Both the position numbers and the translations under genes were made by a program. DNA of 64,000 bases from Halomonas cupida (lineage in GTDB: Bacteria; Pseudomonadota; Gammaproteobacteria; Pseudomonadales; Halomonadaceae): the NCBI RefSeq assembly GCF_900142755.1, contig NZ_FRCA01000003.1:395496-459495 (forward strand). The letters are read 5' to 3'. The notes under the pieces are model-generated. The model made no database searches and was not told the origin of the DNA. It was given only the letters and a program-made list of their open reading frames with translations. Positions within the stretch are counted from its first letter, which is position 1; every line of letters starts with the position of its first letter. Positions 8,390 through 18,148 of this stretch are shown here, piece after piece.

Positions 8390-9190
8390 TCAGTGGTGCG
8401 CCAGCAGCACTTCGAGCACAAACTTGCTTCCGAAATAGGCGAGTAGCAACACGATATATCCTGTCAAGGTCCAGCGCACCGCGCGCATGCCGCGCCAGCC
8501 AAGGCGGTGATGACACAGCAGCAGGGTGGCGAAGACCAGCCAGGCCAGCAGTGACAGTACAGTCTTGTGGACCAGGTGTTGGGCGAACATGTCCTCGAGA
8601 AACACAACGCCGCTGGCGATCGACAGGGTCAGCAGAACCAGGCCGGCCCAGATCATCTCGAACAGCACGCGCTCCATTGTTGTCAGCGGAGGCAGAGACT
8701 GCACTACGCCGCGAATACGGTGATGCTTGAGTGCCTTGTTCTGGATGCCGACCAGAATGGCTTGCAGTGCGGCAATGGCGAGAACGGCGAAGGCCAGTGC
8801 AGAGCTGGCAGCGTGCAGGGCGATGCCTGGTGTCATGCCGCTTTCGTTGGTCGGTGTGGGCATCTCGATGCCCAACAGCAGGACGATCCCGGCAAAGGGA
8901 AATAACGCAGTGGCTATGTTGAGCACCGGCTTGAACAGGCTGGCGCCAAGCAGCACGATGACAGCAATACCCGTGGCCAGTACCGCACTGGTGGAGAAGC
9001 CCGGTAGCAGCGAGCCTTCATGCAGGATCAGGCCTACTGCAATGAGAGCGTGGAGCAGTGCCGCCAGGCTGCCGAGTCCGCGTACCAGCAGGTCTCTGGG
9101 CGGCACACGACGTAGCAGGGCAAGGCCCTGCCAGGATGCGGCGGCGATATAGAAAACGAAGGCCATCAAGGCCAGGGGTAAGGCCTGCAT
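8390..9190 (-). CDS. ypjD: Inner-membrane protein YpjD (CcsA/cytochrome c assembly family)
   Basis: A 266-residue polytopic membrane protein related to the haem-handling CcsA/HemX family. Eight or so hydrophobic segments are visible, with the family block TLSIASGVVFLEDMF and HKTVLSLLAWLVF near the C-terminus. The start at 9190 (MQALPLAL) puts the first membrane segment directly at the N-terminus. The frame stays open about 100 codons upstream, but that part has no membrane character and overlaps the ffh promoter region. It is divergent from ffh, the usual arrangement. Its precise function is not established. Confidence 0.85.
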   Translation of the reverse strand: MQALPLALMAFVFYIAAASWQGLALLRRVPPRDLLVRGLGSLAALLHALIAVGLILHEGSLLPGFSTSAVLATGIAVIVLLGASLFKPVLNIATALFPFAGIVLLLGIEMPTPTNESGMTPGIALHAASSALAFAVLAIAALQAILVGIQNKALKHHRIRGVVQSLPPLTTMERVLFEMIWAGLVLLTLSIASGVVFLEDMFAQHLVHKTVLSLLAWLVFATLLLCHHRLGWRGMRAVRWTLTGYIVLLLAYFGSKFVLEVLLAHH

Positions 9191-9423
9191 GCTGTCCGTA
9201 CGCCTTTGGTGAATGAGCAGACGGCTCGAAAAAACGTCAACTGGAAAAACGCCAGGCGGAAAACCATCCCGGAATGGCATCCTCGACTGGCCACGAGTTC
9301 CTGTAACTGATGAGTCCAGCGTGGGCCTCACTATACCGAATCGAAGTCGCGTCTGACAGTTGCACGGAGATAGCTGCATGGATAGTCCGGCCAACTTGCA
9401 TGGAGAGTCGTGCCGACAAGGCG

Positions 9424-9487
9424 TATAATTTCTGCCCAACGCTATAGGAGGTGGCGTCGAAACCACTCTAGTCTTGTGGGACGCCAC
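9424..9487 (+). promoter_or_regulatory. ffh promoter -10 element and leader hairpin
   Basis: A consensus TATAAT lies at 9424-9429 in the gap between ypjD and ffh. No good -35 box is found 16-18 bases upstream (TTGCAT at 9396 is too far). The leader then forms a hairpin with GTGGCGTC (9451-9458) pairing to GACGCCAC (9480-9487), with inner arms ACCAC/GTGG. The ffh start is 29 bases downstream. Confidence 0.45.
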
Positions 9488-9516
9488 ACCAGGCCATCGC
9501 ATTCAAGGGGCCATTC

Positions 9517-10926
9517 ATGTTCCAGAATCTCAGTGAGCGTCTGTCGCAGACGCTGAAGTCCATCAAGGGTCAGGCGCGCCTGACCGAGGACAACATCAAG
9601 GATACCCTGCGCGAAGTGCGCAAGGCGCTGCTCGAGGCCGACGTGGCGCTGCCGGTGGTCAAGTCCTTCATCGAGCGTGTGCGCGAGCGTGCTGTCGGCC
9701 AGGAAGTGTCGCGCAGCCTGTCGCCAGGACAGCAGTTCGTCAAGATCGTCCAGCAGGAGCTGGAAGCGACCATGGGCGAGGCCAATGAGGGGTTGAACCT
9801 CAAGGGCTCTCCGGCGGTCGTGCTGATGGCGGGTCTGCAGGGTGCCGGTAAGACCACCTCCGTGGCCAAGCTGGCACGGTATCTGCGCGAGCGTGAGAAG
9901 AAGAAGGTGCTGGTGGTGTCTGCCGACGTCTATCGTCCGGCGGCGATCGATCAGCTCGAGACGCTGGCAAAGGAAGTCGAGGTGGACTTCTTCCCGTCAC
10001 GTTCGGATGAGCAGCCGGTAGCCATTGCCGAGGCGGCCATCAAGCATGCGCGGATCCAGTTCCATGACGTTCTGATCGTTGATACCGCTGGTCGTCTGGC
10101 CATCGACGAAGCGATGATGGACGAGATCAAGGCGCTGCATAAGGCCATTGAGCCGTCCGAGACACTGTTCGTCGTCGACTCCATGACCGGTCAGGATGCC
10201 GCCAACACCGCGCGTGCCTTTGCTGATGCTCTGCCGCTGACCGGCGTGGTGTTGACCAAGGCCGACGGTGATGCTCGCGGTGGTGCGGCGCTGTCAGTGC
10301 GCCATGTGACCGGGCGTCCGATCAAGTTCATGGGTGTCGGCGAGAAGGTCGATGCGCTGGAACCCTTCCACCCTGATCGCGTCGCCTCGCGAATCCTCGG
10401 CATGGGCGATGTACTGTCGCTGATCGAGGAAGCCGAGCGTACCGTCGACCGTGGCAAGGCCGAGCAACTGGCACGCAAGGTCAAGAAGGGCCAGGGCTTC
10501 GACCTCGAGGATTTTCGGGAGCAGCTCCAGCAGCTCAAGAAGATGGGCGGCATGGGTGGTCTGCTCGGCAAGCTCCCCGGAATGGGGCAGATGGCCGAAA
10601 TGGCGCAGGGGCCTGGCCCCGAGAAGGAACTCGGCAAGCTCGAGGCGTTGATCAACTCCATGACGCCTCGCGAGCGTCATCAGCCGGATATCATCAACGG
10701 TTCACGCAAGCGTCGCATTGCCGCTGGTGCTGGCCTGCAGGTGCCCGACCTCAATCGTCTTCTCAAGCAGCACAAGCAGATGCAGAAGATGATGAAAAAG
10801 GCGGGCAAGAAGGGCGGCATGCAGAAGATGATGCGCGGCATGTCTGGAATGATGGGCCCAGGCGGTATGGGTGGCCCAGGTGGCCCTGGCGGTATGGGTG
10901 GTCCTGGCGGTATGCCCTGGAAATAG
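9517..10926 (+). CDS. ffh: Signal recognition particle protein Ffh
   Basis: The SRP54 GTPase, which with 4.5S RNA delivers nascent inner-membrane proteins to FtsY. It has an N-domain helical bundle (residues 1-90), G-domain P-loop GLQGAGKTT (106-114), DTAGR, TKADGDARGG, and a methionine-rich M domain whose tail is a Gly/Met/Pro repeat (GGMGGPGGPGG). It is 469 residues, slightly long because of that tail, a common variation. It is followed by a CGGCCCTG/CAGGGCCG hairpin at 10933-10953, then the rpsP operon. Confidence 0.98.
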   Translation: MFQNLSERLSQTLKSIKGQARLTEDNIKDTLREVRKALLEADVALPVVKSFIERVRERAVGQEVSRSLSPGQQFVKIVQQELEATMGEANEGLNLKGSPAVVLMAGLQGAGKTTSVAKLARYLREREKKKVLVVSADVYRPAAIDQLETLAKEVEVDFFPSRSDEQPVAIAEAAIKHARIQFHDVLIVDTAGRLAIDEAMMDEIKALHKAIEPSETLFVVDSMTGQDAANTARAFADALPLTGVVLTKADGDARGGAALSVRHVTGRPIKFMGVGEKVDALEPFHPDRVASRILGMGDVLSLIEEAERTVDRGKAEQLARKVKKGQGFDLEDFREQLQQLKKMGGMGGLLGKLPGMGQMAEMAQGPGPEKELGKLEALINSMTPRERHQPDIINGSRKRRIAAGAGLQVPDLNRLLKQHKQMQKMMKKAGKKGGMQKMMRGMSGMMGPGGMGGPGGPGGMGGPGGMPWK

Positions 10927-10932
10927 CATGCC

Positions 10933-10953
10933 CGGCCCTGGTCGGCAGGGCCG
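10933..10953 (+). terminator. Hairpin after ffh
   Basis: An 8-bp perfect GC-rich stem CGGCCCTG-GTCGG-CAGGGCCG six bases after the ffh stop. It is followed by a run of A rather than T, so on the plus strand it is not a textbook terminator. A second hairpin (GGGTCCGCG...CGCGGCCCTTTT, about 11007-11031) does end in T and lies in the leader before rpsP; it may be the real terminator or an attenuator. Confidence 0.5.
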
Positions 10954-11127
10954 AAAAAGGTTCCCATGCGGCATGGTTTTCCGTAGAATGTCGCGTCTTC
11001 ACTATTGGGTCCGCGTTCAACGCGGCCCTTTTCGTGAGTGAAAAACTCGTTGTGAGTAAAAATTCGGTTTGAAGATTCGTTTCTCCAGCCGTTTCAAAAT
11101 TGTAATCAACCGAAGGACAGTCAACGT

Positions 11128-11376
11128 ATGGTTACCATTCGTCTGGCACGTGGTGGCGCCAAGAAGCGTCCCTTCTACCACCTGACCGTGACCGACTCCC
11201 GCAAATCCCGTGACGGCCGTTTCATCGAGCGTCTGGGTTTCTTCAATCCTGTAGCCCGTGGTCAGGAAGAGCGCCTGCGCGTCGACCTGGATCGCATTGC
11301 ACATTGGCAGTCTCAGGGCGCCCAGCTGTCTGGCCGCGTTGCTGAACTGGTCAAGGAAGCTCGCAAGCAGGCCTGA
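11128..11376 (+). CDS. rpsP: 30S ribosomal protein S16
   Basis: A small-subunit ribosomal protein with the classic N-terminus [19 protein letters not shown] and the block [10 protein letters not shown]. Its 82 residues are the normal family length. GAAGGACAG precedes the ATG. It is the first gene of the rpsP-rimM-trmD-rplS operon found across bacteria, linking translation components with ribosome and tRNA maturation. Confidence 0.98.
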   Translation: MVTIRLARGGAKKRPFYHLTVTDSRKSRDGRFIERLGFFNPVARGQEERLRVDLDRIAHWQSQGAQLSGRVAELVKEARKQA

Positions 11377-11543
11377 TCCGGCTGACTTGTGACAAGTAGG
11401 TGGTTTCGGCGTGAGCCGGTTTGCCAACAAGCATCATCAAGTCACTGTAGGCCTGGTCCTGGCTCTTGAAGCATTGAGCTCTTGAATCACTGGTATCGGT
11501 AACCGCAGTGAAAGACGTTTATCGGAGTAGCGTGGGGTCGCCA

Positions 11544-12101
11544 ATGAGCCACAGCGCACAGCGCCAGCCGGCCGACGATCGCCAGAGCGACGACTTCGTC
11601 GTGTTGGGCAAACTGACCAGTCCTTACGGCATCAAGGGCTGGATGAAGGTGTATTCGTACACCTCACCCATACGTGGCATTCTCGATTATGCCGAGTGGG
11701 TGGTCCGTCACAACGGACAGCTTTCACGCTATCGTCTCAAGCAGGGGCGTCCTCAGGGACGCGGGCTGGTCGCCCAGCTCGAGGGTGTTGATTATCGTGA
11801 TCAGGCCGAAGCTCTGGCCGGTGCGGAAATCCTCCTGCCCAAGCAGGAGCTGCCGAACCTGGACCACGGAGAATACTACTGGCACCAGTTGGAGGGCCTC
11901 AGGGTCGTGACACTGGACGCTGTTTCTCTGGGTACAGTGGCCTATCTGTTCGAGACAGGTGCCAATGATGTGATGGTCGTGAAGGGCGAAGGTGCCCCTG
12001 ATGATCGTGAACGTCTGCTTCCCTGGCTGCCGGACGACGTCGTCAAACGCGTCGATCTCGAGGCAGGGGAGATAGTGGTCGACTGGGATCCCGAATTCTG
12101 A
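11544..12101 (+). CDS. rimM: Ribosome maturation factor RimM
   Basis: Binds S19 and helps mature the 3' domain of 16S rRNA. The N-terminal RimM barrel starts [20 protein letters not shown]; the C-terminal PRC-barrel block includes [20 protein letters not shown] and ends VDWDPEF. The start at 11544 (MSHSAQRQ) gives 185 residues with GGGG six bases upstream. An in-frame GTG at 11508 would add 12 residues and cannot be excluded. It lies between rpsP and trmD. Confidence 0.95.
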   Translation: MSHSAQRQPADDRQSDDFVVLGKLTSPYGIKGWMKVYSYTSPIRGILDYAEWVVRHNGQLSRYRLKQGRPQGRGLVAQLEGVDYRDQAEALAGAEILLPKQELPNLDHGEYYWHQLEGLRVVTLDAVSLGTVAYLFETGANDVMVVKGEGAPDDRERLLPWLPDDVVKRVDLEAGEIVVDWDPEF

Positions 12102-12187
12102 CGATTGGTTCCAGGCTCTTGATGGGCCTGGCCAGAGGAAGAATCGGGCCATCGGAAGACCCTCGCAGTGTGGAAAGGACGAGTGCC

Positions 12188-12982
12188 GTGTGGATAGGAG
12201 TCGTATCACTGTTCCCCGAGATGTTCGAGGCGATCACTCGCCAGGGCGTCACCGGAAGAGCTGTTGAACGAGGCCAGTTGAGTCTGGAATTCTGGAACCC
12301 ACGGGATTACGCCACTGACCGCCATCGCACCGTGGATGACCGCCCCTATGGCGGTGGCCCCGGCATGCTGATGAAGGTCGATACGCTGCGTAGCGCTATC
12401 CATGATGCCCGTGAGCGTGCCGTCGAGGCCACAGGTCAGCGGCCACGTGTGATCTACCTCTCGCCCCAGGGGCGGCGGCTGGATCAGCAGGGGGCTCAGG
12501 AACTGGCGTCAGGTCCACCCTTGATCGTGGTGGCCGGGCGCTACGAAGGCATCGATGAACGTGTGGTTGAAGCCGACATCGATGAAGAATGGTCCATCGG
12601 TGACTATGTGTTGAGTGGTGGTGAGCTGCCGGCCATGGTACTGATCGACACGGCGGCAAGGTTGGTACCCGGAGTATTGGGCCATCAGGATTCCGCCGTC
12701 GAGGACTCGTTCAACGACGGTCTGCTGGATTGTCCGCACTACACCCGTCCCGAGGAAATCGACGGACGTCGAGTGCCGGATGTCCTGCTCAGCGGGCACC
12801 ACGGCGAGATTCGCCGTTGGCGGATGAAACAATCGCTGGGGCGTACCTGGTTGCGTCGGCCGGATCTGCTGGAGAATCGGGAGTTACTGCCCGAACAGCA
12901 GAGACTGCTGGATGAGTTCATCGACGAATACGCCGATACGGCGGAGGTGCAGGACGCACCAGTGAGACTTGACGATCAATAG
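12188..12982 (+). CDS. trmD: tRNA (guanine-N1-)-methyltransferase TrmD
   Basis: Methylates G37 of tRNAs with SAM, preventing +1 frameshifts. The SPOUT deep-knot motifs are visible: [29 protein letters not shown], and [19 protein letters not shown]. The GTG start at 12188 places [12 protein letters not shown] at the N-terminus, as in other TrmD proteins, and AAAGGA lies about ten bases upstream. An in-frame ATG at 12119 would add 23 residues with no family support. The gene codes for 264 residues and is third in the S16 operon. Confidence 0.96.
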   Translation: MWIGVVSLFPEMFEAITRQGVTGRAVERGQLSLEFWNPRDYATDRHRTVDDRPYGGGPGMLMKVDTLRSAIHDARERAVEATGQRPRVIYLSPQGRRLDQQGAQELASGPPLIVVAGRYEGIDERVVEADIDEEWSIGDYVLSGGELPAMVLIDTAARLVPGVLGHQDSAVEDSFNDGLLDCPHYTRPEEIDGRRVPDVLLSGHHGEIRRWRMKQSLGRTWLRRPDLLENRELLPEQQRLLDEFIDEYADTAEVQDAPVRLDDQ

Positions 12983-13123
12983 ATCGCTGCTCACTGGCCG
13001 GACCTGTGTCACCAACAGGCCCTGTACTCGTGCAGATAGACTCGTGCTGCGAGTGCCGGGATCACGATTCACCAACACCCATGATCGATTGGTGAGTCAC
13101 AACATTTTCAGGAGTTTGATGAC

Positions 13124-13480
13124 ATGAGCAGCAAGAACAAGGTGATCCAGGCACTCGAAGCCGAGCAGATGAGCAAGCAGATGCCTGACTTTGCGCCGGG
13201 TGACACCATCGTCGTTCAGGTCAAGGTCAAGGAAGGTAACCGCGAGCGTCTGCAGGCCTTCGAAGGCGTTGTCATCGGCAAGCGTAACCGTGGTCTGAAC
13301 TCCGCTTTCACCGTGCGCAAGATTTCCCACGGTGTTGGCGTCGAGCGTACCTTCCAGACCTACAGCCCGCTGGTTGACTCCATCAGCGTCAAGCGTCGCG
13401 GTGACGTGCGTCAGGCCAAGCTGTACTACCTCCGTGAGCGTAGCGGCAAGTCTGCACGCATCAAGGAAAAGCTGGCCTAA
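13124..13480 (+). CDS. rplS: 50S ribosomal protein L19
   Basis: A large-subunit protein at the 30S/50S interface. Family blocks include [46 protein letters not shown] and [15 protein letters not shown]. Its 118 residues are typical and CAGGAG precedes the ATG. It is the last gene of the S16 operon and is followed by a terminator-like hairpin. Confidence 0.98.
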   Translation: MSSKNKVIQALEAEQMSKQMPDFAPGDTIVVQVKVKEGNRERLQAFEGVVIGKRNRGLNSAFTVRKISHGVGVERTFQTYSPLVDSISVKRRGDVRQAKLYYLRERSGKSARIKEKLA

Positions 13481-13529
13481 GGCGCAAGCCAGCCAGTATC
13501 GGTGGGAGCCTTGCGGCTCTCGCCAGCCT

Positions 13530-13566
13530 CGACACCCCGTCACCGCATCTGCGGGGCGGGGTGTCG
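13530..13566 (+). terminator. Terminator-like hairpin after rplS
   Basis: Perfect 10-bp stem CGACACCCCG / CGGGGTGTCG with a 17-base loop that can itself fold (CCGCATCTGCGG). It lies about 50 bases beyond the rplS stop. The following TGGTATTT is only weakly T-rich. Confidence 0.55.
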
Positions 13567-13622
13567 TGGTATTTGGGCTACCCTGCCGGGATGATAATGG
13601 CGCTACTGACGGAATCGCCTGA

Positions 13623-14558
13623 ATGAGCGAGCAGCCGGACTTGAGTCACACTCAGGGAAACAACAGCAACGCAGCCAGCGATCTGATCAACGCCTTTCTT
13701 GATGTCCTGTGGCTCGAACAGGGCGCCAGTGACAATACGCTGTCGGCCTATCGGCATGACCTTCAGGCCTGGGCGGCGCGCCTGGTGGAAGAGAATGGTG
13801 CTCTGCTCGATCCGGGCGAGACACTGCTGCCGATCTGGCTGGATGAGCGTCGCACTGCCGGTTACAAACTGCGCAGTAACGCGCGTCTGCTCGCCAGTCT
13901 CCGGCGTTTCTATCGTTGGGCGCTGGCCGAAGGTCAGATCGACCATGATCCTCTGGCCGGAGTGCGCCTGCCGAGAGTACGTCCGTCGCTGCCGAATACT
14001 CTCGAGGAAGACGAAGTCGAAAGATTGTTGGCCGCACCGGATCTCGAGACTCCACTGGGCCTGAGGGATCGCGCCATGCTGGAGGTGCTCTATGGCGCAG
14101 GGTTGCGTGTCAGTGAACTGGTCGGACTCACCGGTGATGCGGTCAATCTGCGCCAGGGGGTAGTGCGGGTCCGCGGCAAGGGTGGCAAGGAGCGTCTGGT
14201 GCCGCTTGGCGAAGAGGCAAGCTGGTGGTTGCAACGCTACCTGCGTGAAGGGCGCGGCGCCCTGATGAGCGACATCACTCGTCCGGCATTGTTTCCCGGG
14301 CGCGCCGATGCCAGCATGACGCGCCAGACGTTCTGGCATCGCATCAAGCATTACGCGAAAGTGGCCGGTATCGAGCGGCCATTGTCGCCGCATACGTTGC
14401 GGCATGCTTTTGCCACCCATTTATTGAATCATGGGGCCAACTTGAGGGTCGTACAGCTGTTGCTGGGACACTCCGACCTGTCCACCACCCAGATTTATAC
14501 CCATGTAGCGCAGGCGCGTCTGGAAGCCCTGCATGCTGATCATCATCCTCGAGGTTGA
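13623..14558 (+). CDS. xerD: Site-specific tyrosine recombinase XerD
   Basis: Resolves chromosome dimers at dif together with XerC under FtsK control. The SAM-like core-binding domain is at residues 21-115. The catalytic domain carries R162 (AGLRVSEL), K186 (RGKGGKER), H257 and R260 (HTLRH), H283 (LGHSDL) and the nucleophile Y292 (IYTHV). The 311-residue length and intact residues indicate an active enzyme. Its position before dsbC, hom and thrC is the conserved Pseudomonas-type xerD neighbourhood, which supports XerD rather than XerC or an integron/phage integrase. Confidence 0.95.
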   Translation: MSEQPDLSHTQGNNSNAASDLINAFLDVLWLEQGASDNTLSAYRHDLQAWAARLVEENGALLDPGETLLPIWLDERRTAGYKLRSNARLLASLRRFYRWALAEGQIDHDPLAGVRLPRVRPSLPNTLEEDEVERLLAAPDLETPLGLRDRAMLEVLYGAGLRVSELVGLTGDAVNLRQGVVRVRGKGGKERLVPLGEEASWWLQRYLREGRGALMSDITRPALFPGRADASMTRQTFWHRIKHYAKVAGIERPLSPHTLRHAFATHLLNHGANLRVVQLLLGHSDLSTTQIYTHVAQARLEALHADHHPRG

Positions 14559-14560
14559 AC

Positions 14561-15298
14561 ATGACCCGTACCCTGTCTGTCATCACGGCACTGACCCTGA
14601 CTACTGGCCTGCTGGCTTCCAGCATGGCGATGGCCGATACGCCGGAAGCGCTCAATGAGCTTGAAGTCAATGGGCAGAAGATGCCGGTCAAGCAGGTGCT
14701 GGAAACGCCAATGGAAGGCATCTATGAGGTGCGGCTGGACACTGGCGAGAATTTCTACACCAATGCTGAAGGTAATCACTTCCTGATCGGTGACCTGTTC
14801 GAGAATACCGACGATGGCCTCGTCAATCTGAGCGAGCAGCGCCGCAATACAGAGCGTGCCGAGCGCATCGCAGCGATACCGGTCGACGAACAGATCGTGT
14901 ACCGTGGTACCGCTGAGCCGAAGGCGACGATCACGGTGTTTACCGACACCACCTGCGGCTATTGCCGCAAGTTCCATGAAGAAGTTCCGCAGCTCAATGA
15001 CATGGGCATCGAGGTGAATTACCTCGCTTTCCCGCGCGGCGGTATGCTGAGCGACGGCGCTCGCCGTCTCGAGCAGGTCTGGTGTACCGACAACCGGACA
15101 GAGGCGCTGACCGACGCCAAGCAGGATGAACTACCAGAGAGCCCTGCAAGCTGCGACAATCCGGTAGCTGAACAGTATCAATTGGGCCGCGAGCTTGGGG
15201 TGCAGGGAACCCCGGCCATTGTGCTGCCCGATGGCACCATGGTGCCGGGCTACGTGCCGGCGGACCGACTGGCCGCCATGCTTGGTATCGATGGTTGA
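14561..15298 (+). CDS. dsbC: Thiol:disulfide interchange protein DsbC
   Basis: A periplasmic disulfide isomerase. A signal peptide spans residues 1-25 (LSVITALTLTTGLLASSMAMA), then the DsbC N-terminal dimerisation domain (LNELEVNGQKMPVKQVLETP, NFYTNAEGNHFLIGDLF) and a thioredoxin-fold domain with active-site C132-G-Y-C135. A cis-proline loop (GTPAIVLPDG) follows, and further cysteines lie in QVWC and PASC. The ATG at 14561 was preferred over an in-frame TTG at 14555. It starts two bases after xerD, so the two are probably cotranscribed. Confidence 0.95.
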   Translation: MTRTLSVITALTLTTGLLASSMAMADTPEALNELEVNGQKMPVKQVLETPMEGIYEVRLDTGENFYTNAEGNHFLIGDLFENTDDGLVNLSEQRRNTERAERIAAIPVDEQIVYRGTAEPKATITVFTDTTCGYCRKFHEEVPQLNDMGIEVNYLAFPRGGMLSDGARRLEQVWCTDNRTEALTDAKQDELPESPASCDNPVAEQYQLGRELGVQGTPAIVLPDGTMVPGYVPADRLAAMLGIDG

Positions 15299-15360
15299 CA
15301 ATGGAGGATCGGCTCACGGTCTTCCCCGCAGCATCTCCATAGAGGTGCCGCGATTAAAGA

Positions 15361-15385
15361 GAAGGGCTTCCATCGAGGGCCCTTC
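15361..15385 (+). terminator. Hairpin between dsbC and hom
   Basis: A 7-bp stem GAAGGGC / GCCCTTC with an 11-base loop, 43 bases before the hom start. No T-run follows, so it may be a leader structure rather than a terminator. No threonine-rich leader peptide was seen. Confidence 0.35.
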
Positions 15386-15427
15386 AACACACGCTGAGAT
15401 ACATATGCAATTCGAGGGAGAAAGACA

Positions 15428-16741
15428 TTGAAACCGGTGAGAGTGGGAATCTGTGGCCTGGGCACCGTGGGCGGTGGAACCTTCAACGTTCTAACGCGCA
15501 ACGCCGACGAGATTACGCGGCGTGCTGGTCGTCCGATTGTGATTGAGCAGGTTGCACATCGCAGCCTCAATCCGGCCTGCGATCTCACCGGCATTCGCAC
15601 CACCAATGATGTTTTCGAGGTGGCGTCCAACCCCGATGTCGATGTGGTGGTCGAGCTGATCGGTGGCTATGACCTGGCTCGTGATCTGGTGCTCACCGCG
15701 ATCGAAAACGGCAAACATGTGGTGACCGCCAACAAGGCGCTGATCGCGGTGCACGGCAACGAGATCTTCAAGGCGGCTCATCAGAAGGGCGTGATCGTGG
15801 CCTTCGAGGCCGCCGTTGCTGGCGGCATTCCGGTGATCAAGTCACTACGTGAGGGGTTGGGCGCCAACCGCATCAGTTGGGTGGCCGGCATCATCAACGG
15901 TACCGGCAATTACATCCTGACCCATATGCGTGACGAAGGCCGCGCTTTCGAAGATGTACTGGCCGAGGCCCAGGCACTGGGTTATGCCGAATCTGATCCG
16001 ACATTCGATGTTGAAGGCATCGATGCAGCCCACAAGCTGACCATCCTTGCTTCGATTGCCTATGGCGTGCCGCTGCAATTCGACAAGGCCTATACCGAGG
16101 GCATCTCTCGGGTGACCGCCGAAGATGTGGAGCAAGCCGATAACCTCGGTTACATCATCAAGCATCTGGGCATCTCCAAGCGTACCGACAGCGGTCTGGA
16201 GCTGCGTGTCCATCCGACCCTGATTCCCAAGGAGCGCCTGCTGGCCAGCGTGCATGGCGTCAAGAACGCCATTGCGGTGATGGGCGATGCCGTGGGTCCG
16301 ACGCTGTACTACGGCGCTGGTGCCGGTGCAGAGCCGACTGCCTCGGCGGTGGTGGCCGACCTGCTTGACGTGGCCCGCGATATCTCTACCGAGCATCGTT
16401 ATCGCACGCCTTACCTGGCCTTCGGTGGCATCACCGAGAATGGTGAGTCGCTACCGATCATGCCCATGGAAGACATCATCACCGCGTACTACCTGCGCCT
16501 GCTGGCCGTGGACCGCCCCGGGGTGCTGGCTCGTGTTGCCTCGATCCTCTCCGAGGAGGGCATCTCCATCGAAGCGCTGATCCAGCAGGAAGCCACAGAA
16601 GGTGAGTTGGTGCCGATCATCCTGATGACCCACCGCACCCAGGAAAGGAACATGAACGAAGCGATTCGTCGCATTGAGTCGCTGGCGGACATCGCGGGAT
16701 CCGTCACGCGTATTCGCGTCGAAAGCCTCGATGAGGAATAA
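15428..16741 (+). CDS. hom: Homoserine dehydrogenase
   Basis: Reduces aspartate semialdehyde to homoserine in threonine and methionine synthesis. The NAD(P)-binding Rossmann motif GLGTVGGG is at residues 10-17. The catalytic domain has GIINGTGNYILTHM and AYTEGISRVTAEDV. A C-terminal ACT domain (RLLAVDRPGVLARVASILSE) implies feedback regulation by threonine. It starts with TTG, supported by GGGAG seven bases upstream; no better ATG exists. Its 437 residues match monofunctional enzymes. It ends four bases before thrC. Confidence 0.96.
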   Translation: MKPVRVGICGLGTVGGGTFNVLTRNADEITRRAGRPIVIEQVAHRSLNPACDLTGIRTTNDVFEVASNPDVDVVVELIGGYDLARDLVLTAIENGKHVVTANKALIAVHGNEIFKAAHQKGVIVAFEAAVAGGIPVIKSLREGLGANRISWVAGIINGTGNYILTHMRDEGRAFEDVLAEAQALGYAESDPTFDVEGIDAAHKLTILASIAYGVPLQFDKAYTEGISRVTAEDVEQADNLGYIIKHLGISKRTDSGLELRVHPTLIPKERLLASVHGVKNAIAVMGDAVGPTLYYGAGAGAEPTASAVVADLLDVARDISTEHRYRTPYLAFGGITENGESLPIMPMEDIITAYYLRLLAVDRPGVLARVASILSEEGISIEALIQQEATEGELVPIILMTHRTQERNMNEAIRRIESLADIAGSVTRIRVESLDEE

Positions 16742-16745
16742 GCCG

Positions 16746-18137
16746 ATGCGCTATATCAGCACTCGCGGGCAGGCGCCCGCATTGTCCTTCGAGGACGTGG
16801 TTCTCACCGGCATGGCTTCCGATGGCGGCCTCTATGTGCCGGAGTCCTTCCCCAGCCTGTCCGCCGACGATCTGGCCGATATGGCCGGGCTGTCCTATGC
16901 CGAGATTGCCTTCCGGGTCATGAAGCCCTTCGTGGGCGGCGAGATCGACGACGATACCTTCCGTGGCCTGGTGCGCGATGCCTATGCCACCTTCAGCCAC
17001 GATGCTGTCGTACCGCTCAATCAGCTCGATGCCAATCACTTCCTGCTCGAGCTGTTCCATGGCCCGACGCTGGCGTTCAAGGATGTCGCGCTGCAACTGC
17101 TGGGCCGCATACTCGATCATTTCCTCAGCAAGCGTGGCGAGCGAGCGGTGATCATGGGCGCCACCTCGGGCGATACCGGGTCGGCGGCCATCGAGGGTTG
17201 CCGCCATTGCGACAACCTCGATATCTTCATCCTCCACCCGCACAATCGGGTATCCGAGGTGCAGCGCCGTCAGATGACCACGGTACTGGCCGATAACGTG
17301 TTCAACATCGCCATCGAGGGCAATTTCGACGACGCTCAGGCGATGGTCAAGGCCAGCTTCGCCGATCAGAGCTTCCTGAATGGCACGCGTCTGGTGGCGG
17401 TCAACTCGATCAACTGGGCGCGCATCATGGCTCAGGTGGTCTACTACGTGGCTTCCGCTGTCGCCGTAGGTGCTCCCCACCGTGAAGTCAGTTTCTGTGT
17501 GCCTTCGGCCAACTTCGGTAATGTCTTTGCCGGCTATGTGGCCTGGCGCATGGGATTACCGGTCAAGCAGTTCATCATTGCCACCAACGCCAATGACATC
17601 CTGCACCGCACCCTCGCGGACAACGACTTCTCGAAGCGTGAGCTGCTGGCGACCCTGGCACCCTCCATGGACATTGTGGTGTCGTCCAACTTCGAACGCC
17701 TGCTGTTCGAGGCCTACGAGCGTGATGGTCAGGCGGTGAACGAGCTGCTGAGCCGCTTCCAGCAGGAGCCGGCAGTACTGGCGGACGCCCCGCTGGAGCG
17801 TCTGCGTGACAAGTTTGCCAGCCACAGCGTTGATGATGCCACCATCCTCGAAGTGATCCGTGAGGCGCATCATCGCACTCAGGAAATCCTCGACCCGCAC
17901 ACAGCGACCGGCTACCGTGCCGCGGAGCGCGAGCGCGTCGATGCGGCCACGCCGATGATCACCCTGGCCACTGCGCATCCGGCCAAGTTCGCCGAGGCAG
18001 TGGTCAAGGCGGGATTCCCAGGTGTGCCGTTGCCGCCGCATATGGATGACCTGCTCGAGAGGGAGGAGCGCTACAGCGTGCTGCCGGCCGAGTTGGATGC
18101 TGTGCAGTCCTTCGTCGCCAGCCATCGACGGAGCTGA
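16746..18137 (+). CDS. thrC: Threonine synthase
   Basis: Converts phosphohomoserine to threonine with pyridoxal phosphate. The N-terminus MRYISTRGQAPALSFEDV is typical of the gammaproteobacterial class. The PLP lysine is K112 in the HGPTLAFKDVALQLLG block, and the phosphate-binding region includes GATSGDTGSAAIEG. It is 463 residues, full length. The start at 16746 lies four bases after hom, indicating an operon. A homoserine kinase gene is not adjacent. Confidence 0.96.
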   Translation: MRYISTRGQAPALSFEDVVLTGMASDGGLYVPESFPSLSADDLADMAGLSYAEIAFRVMKPFVGGEIDDDTFRGLVRDAYATFSHDAVVPLNQLDANHFLLELFHGPTLAFKDVALQLLGRILDHFLSKRGERAVIMGATSGDTGSAAIEGCRHCDNLDIFILHPHNRVSEVQRRQMTTVLADNVFNIAIEGNFDDAQAMVKASFADQSFLNGTRLVAVNSINWARIMAQVVYYVASAVAVGAPHREVSFCVPSANFGNVFAGYVAWRMGLPVKQFIIATNANDILHRTLADNDFSKRELLATLAPSMDIVVSSNFERLLFEAYERDGQAVNELLSRFQQEPAVLADAPLERLRDKFASHSVDDATILEVIREAHHRTQEILDPHTATGYRAAERERVDAATPMITLATAHPAKFAEAVVKAGFPGVPLPPHMDDLLEREERYSVLPAELDAVQSFVASHRRS

Positions 18138-18148
18138 GGCATTGTGTC

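Noticed and set aside
7268..8446. 392-codon frame antisense to the CorC-like gene
   Set aside because: Shadow of the real gene; the opposite strand encodes a complete DUF21-CBS-CorC protein, and this frame lacks any recognisable domain.
13623..14558. Integrase marking a genomic island
   Set aside because: The tyrosine recombinase is in the conserved xerD-dsbC-hom-thrC context and is the housekeeping XerD.
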